Shown here one piece after another: positions 36,170 to 45,196 of a stretch of 64,000 bases of DNA. Source of the DNA: Methanobacteriota archaeon. GTDB taxonomy: Archaea; Methanobacteriota; Methanobacteria; Methanobacteriales; Methanobacteriaceae. A model generated the notes under the pieces. It did no database searches, was not told where the DNA came from, and saw only the letters and a list, made by a program, of their open reading frames with translations. How positions within the stretch are numbered: position 1 is the first letter of the stretch; each line of letters begins with the position of its first letter. Where the stretch lies: the NCBI GenBank assembly GCA_029556335.1, contig JAKQFA010000035.1, positions 1 to 64,000 of the forward strand. Reading direction: 5' to 3'. The translations under genes and the position numbers were made by a program.

Positions 36170-36709
36170 TCACTTGATCTGATCCAGAAAGCTAACCCCC
36201 CCCAAGGGTAAGGTTAAATCACCCCTGATGATTCCCATGATGGTGTTAACCACATCCCCTGGCCTGGAGTGGGTGGTGTCCACTTCCTGAGCCAGTGCCC
36301 CATGAATATCACCGGCTTCCCAGGCACAAATATCCAGGGCCTCTGCTTCCAGGTTTTCTTTTATCTTTTCTGGTTTCCATCCACGTTTTTCCAGTCTTTT
36401 TTCCAAAATTGATGGGCTGGCCCTTAAAACCACCACCAGATCTGCAGGTTGGTAGTAATGGGATAAATGTCCCTCAAATATTAGCCAATCTTTACTGCCC
36501 TGGTAATTCTGACTGATCTCGTCCATTTCCCCTAAAAGATTCGGAAGATCAACTATTTTATAGTTTTTCTCCGGATCCAGACCAGTGTAGAGGTGTTTCT
36601 GGTCCACTAACTGGTTGACCAGCACTAACTTGGCTTCTAGTTCCTGGGACAGTAAACGGGAGATGGTGGTTTTTCCAGTGCCAGGGGTGCCGGTTAGAAG
36701 CAGGATCAT
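36170..36709 (-). CDS. Adenylate kinase 6/Fap7-like nucleotide kinase
   Basis: A P-loop kinase of about 179 residues. The start is placed at the ATG at 36709, just before LLLTGTPGTGKTT; upstream in-frame sequence is antisense to thi4 and can be ignored. After the P-loop come LVDQKHLYTGLDPEKNYKIVD and IFEGHLSHYY, as in AK6/Fap7 proteins, and the lid-like RASPSILEKRLEKRGW. Homologues take part in small-subunit ribosome maturation (Fap7 acts with uS11), which fits its place beside the translation block. The start is seven bases from the stop of thi4. Confidence 0.88.
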   Translation of the reverse strand: MILLLTGTPGTGKTTISRLLSQELEAKLVLVNQLVDQKHLYTGLDPEKNYKIVDLPNLLGEMDEISQNYQGSKDWLIFEGHLSHYYQPADLVVVLRASPSILEKRLEKRGWKPEKIKENLEAEALDICAWEAGDIHGALAQEVDTTHSRPGDVVNTIMGIIRGDLTLPLGGVSFLDQIK

Positions 36710-36716
36710 GATATAT

Positions 36717-37493
36717 CTATTCCAGTTTTTCAATGAGTATCTGGGCCACTCTTTCCCCAGATAGTAGCATGCCCCCGAATATGGGCCCCATTCGAGGCGA
36801 ACCATGGACTGCGTTGGCAGCCATACCAGCAACGTACAGGCCAGGGTATACTTCTCCCACATTTTCCAGTATGATACTTTCAGCCCTATCCGCCCACATG
36901 GATTTCTCTCCCATTATCCTGCCAGTTTTGGTGTGTAATTCTGGTCCGACCTTATCTTCCACTACCTTAACCACCTCACAGGGATGTCCAGTGGCATCCA
37001 CCACTGCTTTACTCCGAACTGTTATGGGGTCCACGTGCAGTCCAGACATGCCCACGGTACTCCAGTTTATAACCAGTCCTTCTACTCCTCGCTGTTTGAT
37101 CATCACATCCTCAATTTCGATGAGGTTAAAAACCTTCAAACCCGCTTTAGTTGCCCTGGACAGGAGGGTGGATACAGTTTCGATGGAGTCCGCCACATGG
37201 TATCCGGGTTGGAACTCCTGGGAGACTATGTCCATCTCCTCCAGGATCCGTTTTCCCTCTTCCTGGACCACGATCTTGTTAAACATCATTCCCCCACCCC
37301 ACATACCACCACCGATGGTGAGTTTTTTTTCGAATAAGGCTACCTTTAATCCGGCTTTGGCCAGGTAGTATCCGGCGGTGATTCCAGCTGGGCCTCCACC
37401 ACCAATGGCCACGTCCATCTCCATGTAATTCAGCAGGTCTTCCATGTAACCTTCCACAATGGCCTTTGAAACGATTATATCGTCTAACTTCAT
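36717..37493 (-). CDS. thi4: Sulfide-dependent ADP-thiazole synthase, archaeal Thi4
   Basis: Builds the thiazole half of thiamine from NAD and glycine. It has about 258 residues from the ATG at 37493, since the GTG two codons earlier lies within the ribosome binding site (AAGGTG). The FAD/NAD-type Rossmann motif is DVAIGGGGPAGITAGYYLAK, followed by FEKKLTIGGGMWGGGMMFN and HGSPRMGPIFGGMLLSG. Where yeast Thi4 has its suicidal sulfur-donor Cys, this protein reads GLHVDP, with His, as in methanogen enzymes that use free sulfide catalytically. It would supply the ThDP used by the acetolactate synthase-like enzyme in this window. Confidence 0.93.
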   Translation of the reverse strand: MKLDDIIVSKAIVEGYMEDLLNYMEMDVAIGGGGPAGITAGYYLAKAGLKVALFEKKLTIGGGMWGGGMMFNKIVVQEEGKRILEEMDIVSQEFQPGYHVADSIETVSTLLSRATKAGLKVFNLIEIEDVMIKQRGVEGLVINWSTVGMSGLHVDPITVRSKAVVDATGHPCEVVKVVEDKVGPELHTKTGRIMGEKSMWADRAESIILENVGEVYPGLYVAGMAANAVHGSPRMGPIFGGMLLSGERVAQILIEKLE

Positions 37494-37509
37494 GTTCACA
37501 CCTTTTTAA

Positions 37510-38604
37510 TTATTTTTTAACTATGATCCTAACTATGTCCTCATCTTCCACCACGTGTTCCAGACCAATCTTCTGGCCCGGGAACTTCACTGATTTGCCC
37601 CATACATTGGCGTGGCGAAAATTCCTTACAAAGTCTCGGTGAAGCCTCTGGGCAACGTTTTCCACGGTGGAACCCTTCCGGACAATGAGTGGTTCCTCCA
37701 TATCAGCTTTTTTACCCTGAGGTTTTAAGTATATTCGTATCAGTTCCAGGCGCTGAAAGATCTCCTCTTTAAGTTCATCAATATTTAGCTGCTTATCAGC
37801 GGCGATGAACAAAGCATTGGGAAGCTTTCTTTTAACTTCTTCCAAGTAATGTGCGTCTACCAAGTCGATCTTGTTAACCACAACCAGGAGGGGTATGTAG
37901 ACTATGCTGGAATCCAAGGAGTCAATGAATCTATCCATGGTTACATCCTCCCGGATCAGGACATCAGCACTGTGCACCCCGTACTCATTAAGAATGGACC
38001 GAATGCTTTTTTCATCCATGTGGGTGAGGGGCACCGTGGAGGCCAATTTTATTCCACCAACTTTCCTCCGCTTGACCCTTACATCAGGAGGTGACTGGTT
38101 AGGCCGGATACCGATATGATCCAGTTCTTGCAGTATCATTTCCTGGTGCTGTGGCTGGAAAACATCCAGAACCATCACGACCAGATCGGCGTTACGAGCC
38201 ACTGATAAGATTTCCCTTCCCCGTCCCCGGCCATGGGCTGCGCCACTGATGATCCCCGGGATATCGAAGATCTGGATATGGGCTCCCCGATACTCCATGA
38301 CCCCCGGGATAACCTCCAGGGTGGTGAATTCATAGGCACCAATTTTAGATTCGGCATTAGTTATCTGATTAAGTATGGTGGACTTTCCCACTGAAGGAAA
38401 CCCTACCAGGGCCACTGTGGAGTCACCACTTTTTTTTAGATGGAATCCCTTTCCCTTGGTACCTGCCGAGGCCCTCTTAAATGATTCTTCTCGTAGCTGG
38501 GATAACTTGGCCTTTAATTTACCTATGTGGTGGGAGGTGGCCTTGTTGTAGGGAGTTTTTTTGATCTCCTCCTCAATGCTGCGGATCCTATCTTCTAAAG
38601 TCAA
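37510..38604 (-). CDS. DRG-family GTP-binding protein
   Basis: A 364-residue Obg-like GTPase of the DRG (developmentally regulated GTP-binding) family. G1 is GFPSVGKSTILN (about 68-79), G2 lies in ATTLEVIPG-like FTTLEVIPG, G3 is FDIPGIISGA, and G4 is VVNKIDLVD. A TGS domain fills the last 70 residues (KADMEEPLIVRKGSTVENVA to EDIVRIIVKK). Eukaryotic DRGs bind translating ribosomes, so a role in translation is likely. It heads the minus-strand cluster with thi4 17 bases downstream. Confidence 0.94.
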   Translation of the reverse strand: MTLEDRIRSIEEEIKKTPYNKATSHHIGKLKAKLSQLREESFKRASAGTKGKGFHLKKSGDSTVALVGFPSVGKSTILNQITNAESKIGAYEFTTLEVIPGVMEYRGAHIQIFDIPGIISGAAHGRGRGREILSVARNADLVVMVLDVFQPQHQEMILQELDHIGIRPNQSPPDVRVKRRKVGGIKLASTVPLTHMDEKSIRSILNEYGVHSADVLIREDVTMDRFIDSLDSSIVYIPLLVVVNKIDLVDAHYLEEVKRKLPNALFIAADKQLNIDELKEEIFQRLELIRIYLKPQGKKADMEEPLIVRKGSTVENVAQRLHRDFVRNFRHANVWGKSVKFPGQKIGLEHVVEDEDIVRIIVKK

Positions 38605-38729
38605 TTTAAATCACTCAAAAAGTAGATTGGGGATTAGTTTATCTGTATGATCACCTAGGTGATCCTAGATATAGCTTGCTTTTTTTTACATAAAAAGATT
38701 TTTAAAATAAAAAAGTGGAGTAACGTGAC

Positions 38730-41099
38730 TTACACAGCCACGTTCCAAACGATAACTCCTGGTTGGGCATGGATAGGGCTGAAACGAGTTAAACCAGCCC
38801 CTTGGAGGAAAAAGAGTCGGGTGAACATGGAGTTTTCCAGTTCCCTGTTCATGGCCATGGTATAGTACGAATCACCTTCCTTGATGATCATAACCGAGAA
38901 CGTGCTCTGGTTAGAGACCAAGTGGTAGGTGGCGGTGGTTCCATTAACCATCACAATCACCTGGTGGGCTAGGGCCACCTGGTTGTTACTGGTAACTATC
39001 CCGGCGGTGATGTTGGTACTGGTTATCTGGGCCACCACCCCATTTTCACCCTGCAAGACCAGGGTATCATTCTGGGTAGTGATATTGGCTGGAGCCAGGG
39101 AGTACACCATGTTCTGACCAGAAGAATTCTGGAAGTTCCAGCCACCAAAGTAGGACCACCAGCCAGCCTTTCCAATCATGTCATAGCTGGTTATGAATAC
39201 CACCGGAACCGGGTTATCAGGATGAGTATATTTAAGTACGTTTTGGGCTTGTTCCATGCTCAGTCCATACTGGCCTGTCATGATGGTCTGGGCCGATGCT
39301 TTGTCTACTCCCAGGGTTTTTTCCAGGATTTCCACACTCTTGCCCGTGTTCTGGGTGTAATTTTCCAGGGTGTAGTATCCTTCATCTCCACTGGAGGATA
39401 ACATCCTCAGTATACCTGCAGATAAGCTTTCATTGTTGGTTAGAAGTGCTTTTCCCACCCAGTATGCACGTGGCGTGTTTTGAGATCCTCCGTCAAAGGT
39501 TATGGGTCGGTCTGCCACAGCAGCGAACAGGTGGCCGTAATCCCACCATGAAATTATAACGGTGTTGTTGGGAGTGTTAGCCTTGATCCAGGTCAAAGAT
39601 TTGACCATGGAGTCATCAGCACCTGGGATAACTGAACTAGATGCAGCGTAGTCATTAGTGAGGGGTACGAAGACCACCATGGCCACCAGGATGGCCATCA
39701 CAATCACCCGGTAACTGGGGGTTTCTATTTGTCCTTCCAAGTACTCCCGTACCAGGCCCACAAATATACCCGCCCCTATGGCGATGGGTATGGAAAAAGC
39801 TGCTATAAACCTGACTCCCTTGGTCATGGCATAGGCAGTGGTGAGGAGCCATACCACCAGTAGCACTACCATGAAAAGGTAAGTTCTTGGTCGGTGGGGT
39901 ACGCTGGGAGGAACAACCTTTTCATCCTCCTTTAAATCTAACTCTTTTTCCCTTCTTCTTTTTTGACTGTCTTTCCTCTTTCGTGGTTTCTTCTTGATTT
40001 TCGATTTATTCTCAGGGAGCGGAGTTTTTATTTTTCGGAAAAGCCAGAAAACACTGATAATACCAAATGTAAAGGCTAAAATCCCACCCACACCATCTAA
40101 CACATGAGATATAGATGGTATTTGAAGTTCAGCCACTGATACATAGACGTTGGGATAGGAAGTCACCTGGGTGGATTCCTGTAGCTGGGTAAAGCCCACT
40201 GGCTGGACAAGGGCGTTGAAAAAGTCCAGTACCCCCATGGATATCATCATGAGAACCGATCCCAGAATGACGAAGATGGCCAGGGGTAGGAGTACTGGTT
40301 GGTTTAAAAACCATTCCTTACGGTTGGAGAAATCTTCTCGCGGCTTTTTATCCTGGTTCAGGAGGTAGCGGGAAACCACCAGATAGACCAGGCTAGCAAG
40401 TACCACTATATAGAATATGTACCACCACCCTTCCCAGGCTGTGGAGAATATTAACATGGAAACAGCTGATAAAGCTGCGAATATAGCCTTATTTTTTAAA
40501 TCATCAGCTCTTATACTTTCTACGAGCATCCACACCACCAGGAGTGGTAGGAGTATGTTGAACATGTCGGTGTCGAAGAAGCCGGCGAAGGAGTGGTTGA
40601 AGTAGGCCGGGGCCAATGCAACTAGTAACCCAGCGGTTATACCACCATAATCATTGGTCAGCCTCCTGACCATAAAGTAGGCCGGTATTACACATAATGA
40701 ACCTATAAAAGCCGACATCCAGAAACTCACCACAGTTAAGGGTACTGTAGCCACCAGGTTCACCAAGAAATAAGCCCCTGCAGTAACGTAGATGATGAGT
40801 GGAGGATATTCCGCAGATCTCCCTGGAGGATAGTTGGAGTGCAGATCCCAGTTTTTACCATTCATTTTAGTATCACCGGGATAGCCGTGATCCAGGTAAT
40901 CAGCAGTTAAACGGTAGTTATAATAAGAGTCCATCTCACTGAAGTAAGGAAGACCATCATCATCCTGATAAAATGCTTTAAGATCACCCGGTAATGATGA
41001 TAAGTTCGCTGCCTCAGCTCTTATGAAAAATACGATGGAAAAAAGCAATATAACTATAATCAATGGCTTTAGTTTATTAAAGATTTCTTTGGCCTCCAT
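38730..41099 (-). CDS. aglB: Dolichyl-phosphooligosaccharide-protein glycotransferase AglB (STT3)
   Basis: The membrane oligosaccharyltransferase that moves a lipid-linked glycan to Asn in exported proteins. It has about 789 residues from the ATG at 41099, which has GGGGAT four bases upstream; an ATG four codons earlier lacks a site. About 13 membrane helices fill the first 480 residues, with an acidic first loop (YFSEMDSYYNY) that binds metal and a conserved SVAEL-like SVSEL segment. The catalytic WWDYGH motif is in ISWWDYGHLFAA (about 520). A basic Lys/Arg-rich loop (about 355-395) interrupts the helices. It would modify surface proteins such as the Asn/Thr-rich lipoprotein at 9-350. Confidence 0.95.
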   Translation of the reverse strand: MEAKEIFNKLKPLIIVILLFSIVFFIRAEAANLSSLPGDLKAFYQDDDGLPYFSEMDSYYNYRLTADYLDHGYPGDTKMNGKNWDLHSNYPPGRSAEYPPLIIYVTAGAYFLVNLVATVPLTVVSFWMSAFIGSLCVIPAYFMVRRLTNDYGGITAGLLVALAPAYFNHSFAGFFDTDMFNILLPLLVVWMLVESIRADDLKNKAIFAALSAVSMLIFSTAWEGWWYIFYIVVLASLVYLVVSRYLLNQDKKPREDFSNRKEWFLNQPVLLPLAIFVILGSVLMMISMGVLDFFNALVQPVGFTQLQESTQVTSYPNVYVSVAELQIPSISHVLDGVGGILAFTFGIISVFWLFRKIKTPLPENKSKIKKKPRKRKDSQKRRREKELDLKEDEKVVPPSVPHRPRTYLFMVVLLVVWLLTTAYAMTKGVRFIAAFSIPIAIGAGIFVGLVREYLEGQIETPSYRVIVMAILVAMVVFVPLTNDYAASSSVIPGADDSMVKSLTWIKANTPNNTVIISWWDYGHLFAAVADRPITFDGGSQNTPRAYWVGKALLTNNESLSAGILRMLSSSGDEGYYTLENYTQNTGKSVEILEKTLGVDKASAQTIMTGQYGLSMEQAQNVLKYTHPDNPVPVVFITSYDMIGKAGWWSYFGGWNFQNSSGQNMVYSLAPANITTQNDTLVLQGENGVVAQITSTNITAGIVTSNNQVALAHQVIVMVNGTTATYHLVSNQSTFSVMIIKEGDSYYTMAMNRELENSMFTRLFFLQGAGLTRFSPIHAQPGVIVWNVAV

Positions 41100-41366
41100 A
41101 AATATCCCCATCAGATATGTGTGGAAGTGTAACTGCCATCACCTTTTAAATGAGGCTGTTGATACTTCCAGTGCAAGTTTAAAGTCTTAATTACTTTTTT
41201 TAATTTTAACAAGTTTGCATTATCCTACTTAGGATAATTTCAAAGCAATATTGTAAGATTGTTAGATTTATAATTATTCCCCCAAAGATCCCAACAAGAA
41301 GTGACTTTTCCATTCCTATAAGGAGTCAGCAGAATACTATAAATACCAGTAATGTTATATTAATCT

Positions 41367-41398
41367 AACATAATGTTGTAATTAAATAACATTATGTT
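41367..41398. promoter_or_regulatory. Paired palindromes upstream of the membrane/XRE pair
   Basis: AACATAATGTT and AACATTATGTT are separated by ten bases and are reverse complements of each other, each nearly self-complementary. They lie just downstream of a TATA-like GTTATATTAA (about 41354-41363) and 34 bases before the start codon, so they would cover the transcription start. They suit a dimeric XRE repressor, perhaps the one encoded two genes on. Confidence 0.55.
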
Positions 41399-41431
41399 GG
41401 AAATAAACAACACGATCTAAATGAGGCGAAT

Positions 41432-42007
41432 ATGATGGAAGTAAAATTCAACGTATTCTGGGGGTTACTCGGTTTTTTGGGGATACTAGGCTACATTTTA
41501 GGTGATCCAATCTATTATGCATTTTTTGCATTCTTCCTGTTCTTTTTATCCCCAGTGTATAGTAAAACCACTGCCAATAAAGATGGAAAGGTGGAAAAGA
41601 AATCCAAGATGGAGAGAAATTATAGAATGTACAAAATAAGTATCTGGGTAGGATCAGCGATACTGATAGTCACTTCACTGTATTTAATGGCCACTAAGAA
41701 CATGAACGATTATACGGCAATGGGACTATTAATAGGAATGATTATTTACATAGTCAGCTTCTTTGCCTACATTGGAATGGAAAAAAAAGCCGGAGACGAA
41801 CGTTTAAAAAAAATCGGAACACTGGCTGCAACATGGTCCTGGTATATAACCCTAATATTCGTGGGTTTTCTGCTGGTATCCATGTTTTGGGCGCAAAGAA
41901 TGCATGATCCTGTTGAACTCATGGGATTGGTTGTCTTTATCCTGGTAACCACCATGCTGGTATCTAACACGATTTTAAGCCGTGTCGGGGATATAGACCT
42001 GATTTAA
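41432..42007 (+). CDS. DUF2178/DUF3796-like membrane protein
   Basis: A 191-residue protein with about six hydrophobic helices in two blocks. Helices at about 7-40 precede a basic linker (NKDGKVEKKSKMERNYR), and four more follow. The loop KKAGDERLKKIGTLAATWSW matches the cytoplasmic DERxxxI motif of DUF2178-type proteins. Such proteins are often encoded beside a small XRE regulator, as here (48 bases), and are thought to act as membrane sensors or as the regulated target. Function is unknown. Confidence 0.75.
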   Translation: MMEVKFNVFWGLLGFLGILGYILGDPIYYAFFAFFLFFLSPVYSKTTANKDGKVEKKSKMERNYRMYKISIWVGSAILIVTSLYLMATKNMNDYTAMGLLIGMIIYIVSFFAYIGMEKKAGDERLKKIGTLAATWSWYITLIFVGFLLVSMFWAQRMHDPVELMGLVVFILVTTMLVSNTILSRVGDIDLI

Positions 42008-42055
42008 ATATCAATTTGATTCGAAATAGCAAATATCATTCAAGGCGATCTAAAA

Positions 42056-42265
42056 ATGAAAACTCGAATCAAAGAACTCCGTGCCAGGAAGAACCTCACC
42101 CAAGCTCAACTGGCAGATGAAGTAGGTGTGCGAAGAGAGACCATAGTTTTTCTGGAAAAGGGAAAATACAACCCCTCTTTGAAGCTGGCCTACCTTATAT
42201 CCCGGGTGCTGGGTGAAAGAATAGAGAAGATATTCATCTTCGAAGAGGATGACCTCCAACCATGA
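42056..42265 (+). CDS. Small XRE-family HTH regulator
   Basis: A 69-residue single-domain helix-turn-helix protein. It reads KTRIKELRARKNLTQAQLAD, then VGVRRETIVFLEKGKYNPSL (recognition helix) and LISRVLGERIEKIF, the YgzD/Cro-like type found throughout archaea and bacteria. It has no sensor domain. It probably controls its own operon with the membrane protein upstream, and the paired palindromes at 41367-41398 are the obvious candidate site. Confidence 0.92.
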   Translation: MKTRIKELRARKNLTQAQLADEVGVRRETIVFLEKGKYNPSLKLAYLISRVLGERIEKIFIFEEDDLQP

Positions 42266-42293
42266 ATTGAAAATAAGGGAAAATTAGTCTAGA

Positions 42294-44441
42294 TCAGGAT
42301 TTTTCCTGGACTTTTTCTTCATTTTCCTCCAGAGAACGGGTGTAACGGCAGCGTGGGAATCCACTGCAGCCTACAAATTCCCCATATCGACCCAGGCGTT
42401 TCAGGAGATCCTTCCCACAATCCGGGCAGACCCCCACCACCTCATTTTTGGCAGGCTCTTCACCATCCCGTCCACACTTGGGATCCAAGCAGGCCCGTTG
42501 CCGGGGTTTGCCAAATGATATCATAGGCAATCCACACACATCACAGGTAGTTTTAAGGACGTTTGCTCCCCTGGGGAGTGAATAGGTTGATTTACAATCC
42601 GGATAAGAGGAACATCCCACAAAGGCTCCCCCCCGGGGTGAATTTATGGTGATCAAGTTTCCACCACATTTACAGGTCCCCACCACCATGCTCTCCCGGT
42701 AGGCTTGATAAAGTTGTTCACCTATTTTGAGCTGGTTCTTCTCGATATCATCCAGTATAGAGCTGACCTCCGCCCGGGCCTGGTTGATGATCTCATCCTT
42801 ATCAACTTCCCCACTCATTATTCCTTCCAGTTTGGTTTCAAACTCCCGGGTAAGTTCCTCACTGGTTATCTTTTCTGAATACTCCTTAAGAGTGTCGATG
42901 AGGTGTTCACCCAGCTCTTTGACGGTTATCTTCTTACCCTCCACATATTTACGGTCGTAAAGGATGGAAATTATATTGGCCCGGGTTGACTTGGTCCCCA
43001 GTCCACGTTTTTCCAGCTCCCGTATTAAAGAGGCCTGATTATACCTAGCTGGAGGTTTAGTTTCCTTTTCATCGGAATTCACCTTTGCTTCCAGTTTTTC
43101 TCCCTCTTTTATGGTGGGGAACTGGTCATCCTCAACTTTACGGAAGGGGTAGTGCTCCCTCCATCCCATCCTGGCCATCCTCTTCCTACTGAAGGCAAAA
43201 TCTTCATCACCAATTTTCAGGCTGGTTTTCATGGTTTCCTGGATGGCATTCTTTCCAAAAACACTAATAAAACGATGTACTATAAGTTCGTAGAGTTTCT
43301 GATAATCTCGACCCAGTTTACTGGGTAAAACTCCGGTGGGGTGGATGGATGGGTGGGCAGCATCAGTTTTCTTACCTTCACGGGGTTTTAAAGGCTTTTT
43401 GAGTTTTCGGATATGTCTGGCGAAGTTGCTATTTTTACTGAGTTTGGTGAGTATCTTCTGATAACCTATGCTGGCTGGTAACTTCTGGGATGAAGTACGG
43501 GGATAGGAGGTGTATCCTTCAGTGTATAAATTCTGGGCTATGGATTGGGTTTTTTTGGGGCTGAAACCAAACACAGCGTAGGCTTCTGACTGGAGGGTTC
43601 CCAAGTCAAAGGGTACCGGTGGTAACTGTTCATTTTTTCTATGACTGATTTTATGCACCACCGCATCCTTACCCTGGCAATGGGCCAGGATATTATCTGC
43701 CTTTTTTTTGTTGAAGATCTTTCCCTCTTTATGATCGGCAATTATTCCCTTCCCAAGATCAGCCTTTATAAGCCAGTATGGTTCGGGTTTGAACTCTGTT
43801 ATCTGTTTTTCACGGTCCACCAGTATGGACAGGGTAGGGGTCTGGACACGGCCAGCTGAAAGCTGAATGTAACGGGAAGTAGCCGCCATTACCGAATCAG
43901 TGAGGTACTTGGAAATATTAACTCCAAAGAGGAAATCCAGGACGTGGCGAGCAATCCCACTGTCCACTTGGTGAAAATCAAGGTCAATGGGGTTATGGTA
44001 GGCCTCCAAAAGGTCTTCCTCGGTTAGTGTGGAGAACTTCATCCTCACCGCTTGTTCCACACTTTTATCACCACAAGCATATTTAAGGGCGTTGAAACCG
44101 ATGAGTGTTCCCTCAATATCATAATCGCAAGCATGTATAAATCTATCCGCATTTTTAGAGAACTTCACAATGGCGTCAATGTAGTTTTTAACGTAACCCT
44201 TGGACTTGTCCTTGGTGTGCAGAGGTACCCATTCCACCTCAAATATTCTTCCATTTTCCTTTCTAAGGGGAGATAATGAGTAAAGATGTCCTACTGCAGC
44301 TAGTATGGTGGTTTTGTTTCCGTTTTTCTCAATTTCGTAGTATGGGACCCTTTTATAACTCTTCTTTTCCGCATAGCCAGGTAGGGCCTGGGATATCTTC
44401 TCAGCGGCCTTGGGCTTCTCGCAGATAATTACTTCATGCAT
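42294..44441 (-). CDS. topA: DNA topoisomerase I (type IA)
   Basis: Relaxes negative supercoils by single-strand passage. It has about 715 residues from the ATG at 44441, where GTGAT lies five bases upstream; a TTG ten codons earlier is weaker. The Toprim domain starts with EVIICEKPKAAEKI and has DYDIEGTLIG with the metal-binding acids. The catalytic Tyr is in EGYTSYPRTSSQKLP (about 315). Three C-terminal zinc fingers are visible (CKCGG to CSSYPDC, CDVCG to CLDPKC, and CPDCG to CSGFPRC), which help bind single-stranded DNA. There is no helicase domain, so it is not a reverse gyrase, consistent with a mesophile. Confidence 0.95.
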   Translation of the reverse strand: MHEVIICEKPKAAEKISQALPGYAEKKSYKRVPYYEIEKNGNKTTILAAVGHLYSLSPLRKENGRIFEVEWVPLHTKDKSKGYVKNYIDAIVKFSKNADRFIHACDYDIEGTLIGFNALKYACGDKSVEQAVRMKFSTLTEEDLLEAYHNPIDLDFHQVDSGIARHVLDFLFGVNISKYLTDSVMAATSRYIQLSAGRVQTPTLSILVDREKQITEFKPEPYWLIKADLGKGIIADHKEGKIFNKKKADNILAHCQGKDAVVHKISHRKNEQLPPVPFDLGTLQSEAYAVFGFSPKKTQSIAQNLYTEGYTSYPRTSSQKLPASIGYQKILTKLSKNSNFARHIRKLKKPLKPREGKKTDAAHPSIHPTGVLPSKLGRDYQKLYELIVHRFISVFGKNAIQETMKTSLKIGDEDFAFSRKRMARMGWREHYPFRKVEDDQFPTIKEGEKLEAKVNSDEKETKPPARYNQASLIRELEKRGLGTKSTRANIISILYDRKYVEGKKITVKELGEHLIDTLKEYSEKITSEELTREFETKLEGIMSGEVDKDEIINQARAEVSSILDDIEKNQLKIGEQLYQAYRESMVVGTCKCGGNLITINSPRGGAFVGCSSYPDCKSTYSLPRGANVLKTTCDVCGLPMISFGKPRQRACLDPKCGRDGEEPAKNEVVGVCPDCGKDLLKRLGRYGEFVGCSGFPRCRYTRSLEENEEKVQEKS

Positions 44442-44611
44442 AAAATCACTGGAAAAAATATTGTGTAACAAAAACTTAGTATGTTAAATAGTATGCCAGG
44501 TTTTTCAACTATCAGATATAGTAAGTTGACATATATATAATACTAAGAATAGTGCAAGCTATAAACCTATCCTGACCTTGATCATGCACGGCAGAGAGTA
44601 GAGGAGATAAA

Positions 44612-45142
44612 ATGTTAATAGGAGTTATATCCGACACCCACATTCCAGAAAGGGCCTCTAAAATTCCCGAAAATGTTTTTGAAATATTTGATGGAGTGGA
44701 TATGATATTACACGCCGGTGATCTAGTTTCCCTAGAAATCAGGGATATCCTAAACACCCTCGCCCCCACCACCTGTGTACAAGGAAATATGGACCGCTAC
44801 TATGGCATTAAGCTCCCTGAGAGGGAATGGGTGGAAGTAGGAGGGGTTAAGATTGGCCTAAACCATGGTGAAGTTTATCCCCGTGGGAACACCCAGCAGC
44901 TCCGCTACATTGGCCTGGAAATGGGGGTGGATGTGCTGATAACCGGTCACACCCACTATGCCTTCATCAATCAAATGATGGGCCTGCTGCTTTTGAACCC
45001 GGGAAGCCCTACTGTGCCCCGACTTTCAGATCCATCGGTGATGCTCCTGGAGGTGGATGATGGAGAAGTGGAGGCTGAACTGATTAAAATCGGTGACTCC
45101 ACTTGTAAAGCCCTGAACTACCAGGGAAGAGGTATTCAATAA
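44612..45142 (+). CDS. MJ0936/YfcE-type metallophosphodiesterase
   Basis: A 176-residue calcineurin-like phosphoesterase. The metal ligands are all visible: GVISDTHIPE, LHAGDLVS, VQGNMDRYYG, LNHGEVYP and ITGHTHYAF. The M. jannaschii homologue is a Mn- or Ni-dependent phosphodiesterase tested on artificial substrates; the natural substrate is unknown. It is divergent from topA and is followed after 54 bases by rlmE. Confidence 0.92.
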   Translation: MLIGVISDTHIPERASKIPENVFEIFDGVDMILHAGDLVSLEIRDILNTLAPTTCVQGNMDRYYGIKLPEREWVEVGGVKIGLNHGEVYPRGNTQQLRYIGLEMGVDVLITGHTHYAFINQMMGLLLLNPGSPTVPRLSDPSVMLLEVDDGEVEAELIKIGDSTCKALNYQGRGIQ

Positions 45143-45196
45143 GATTCATTCTATTTTAAACTGGTAACATGTCAATTATTATAAAAGAGGAATTGG

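Noticed and set aside
35882..36211. 109-codon plus-strand open frame between rnp4 and the AK6-like gene
   Set aside because: Largely antisense to both neighbours; no ribosome binding site and no family resemblance.
36710..36862. N-terminal extension of the AK6-like kinase
   Set aside because: The 51 extra codons are antisense to thi4, and the kinase P-loop begins right after the ATG at 36709.
36733..37368. Open frame of about 210 codons opposite thi4
   Set aside because: A shadow of a strongly conserved gene; no protein-like features.
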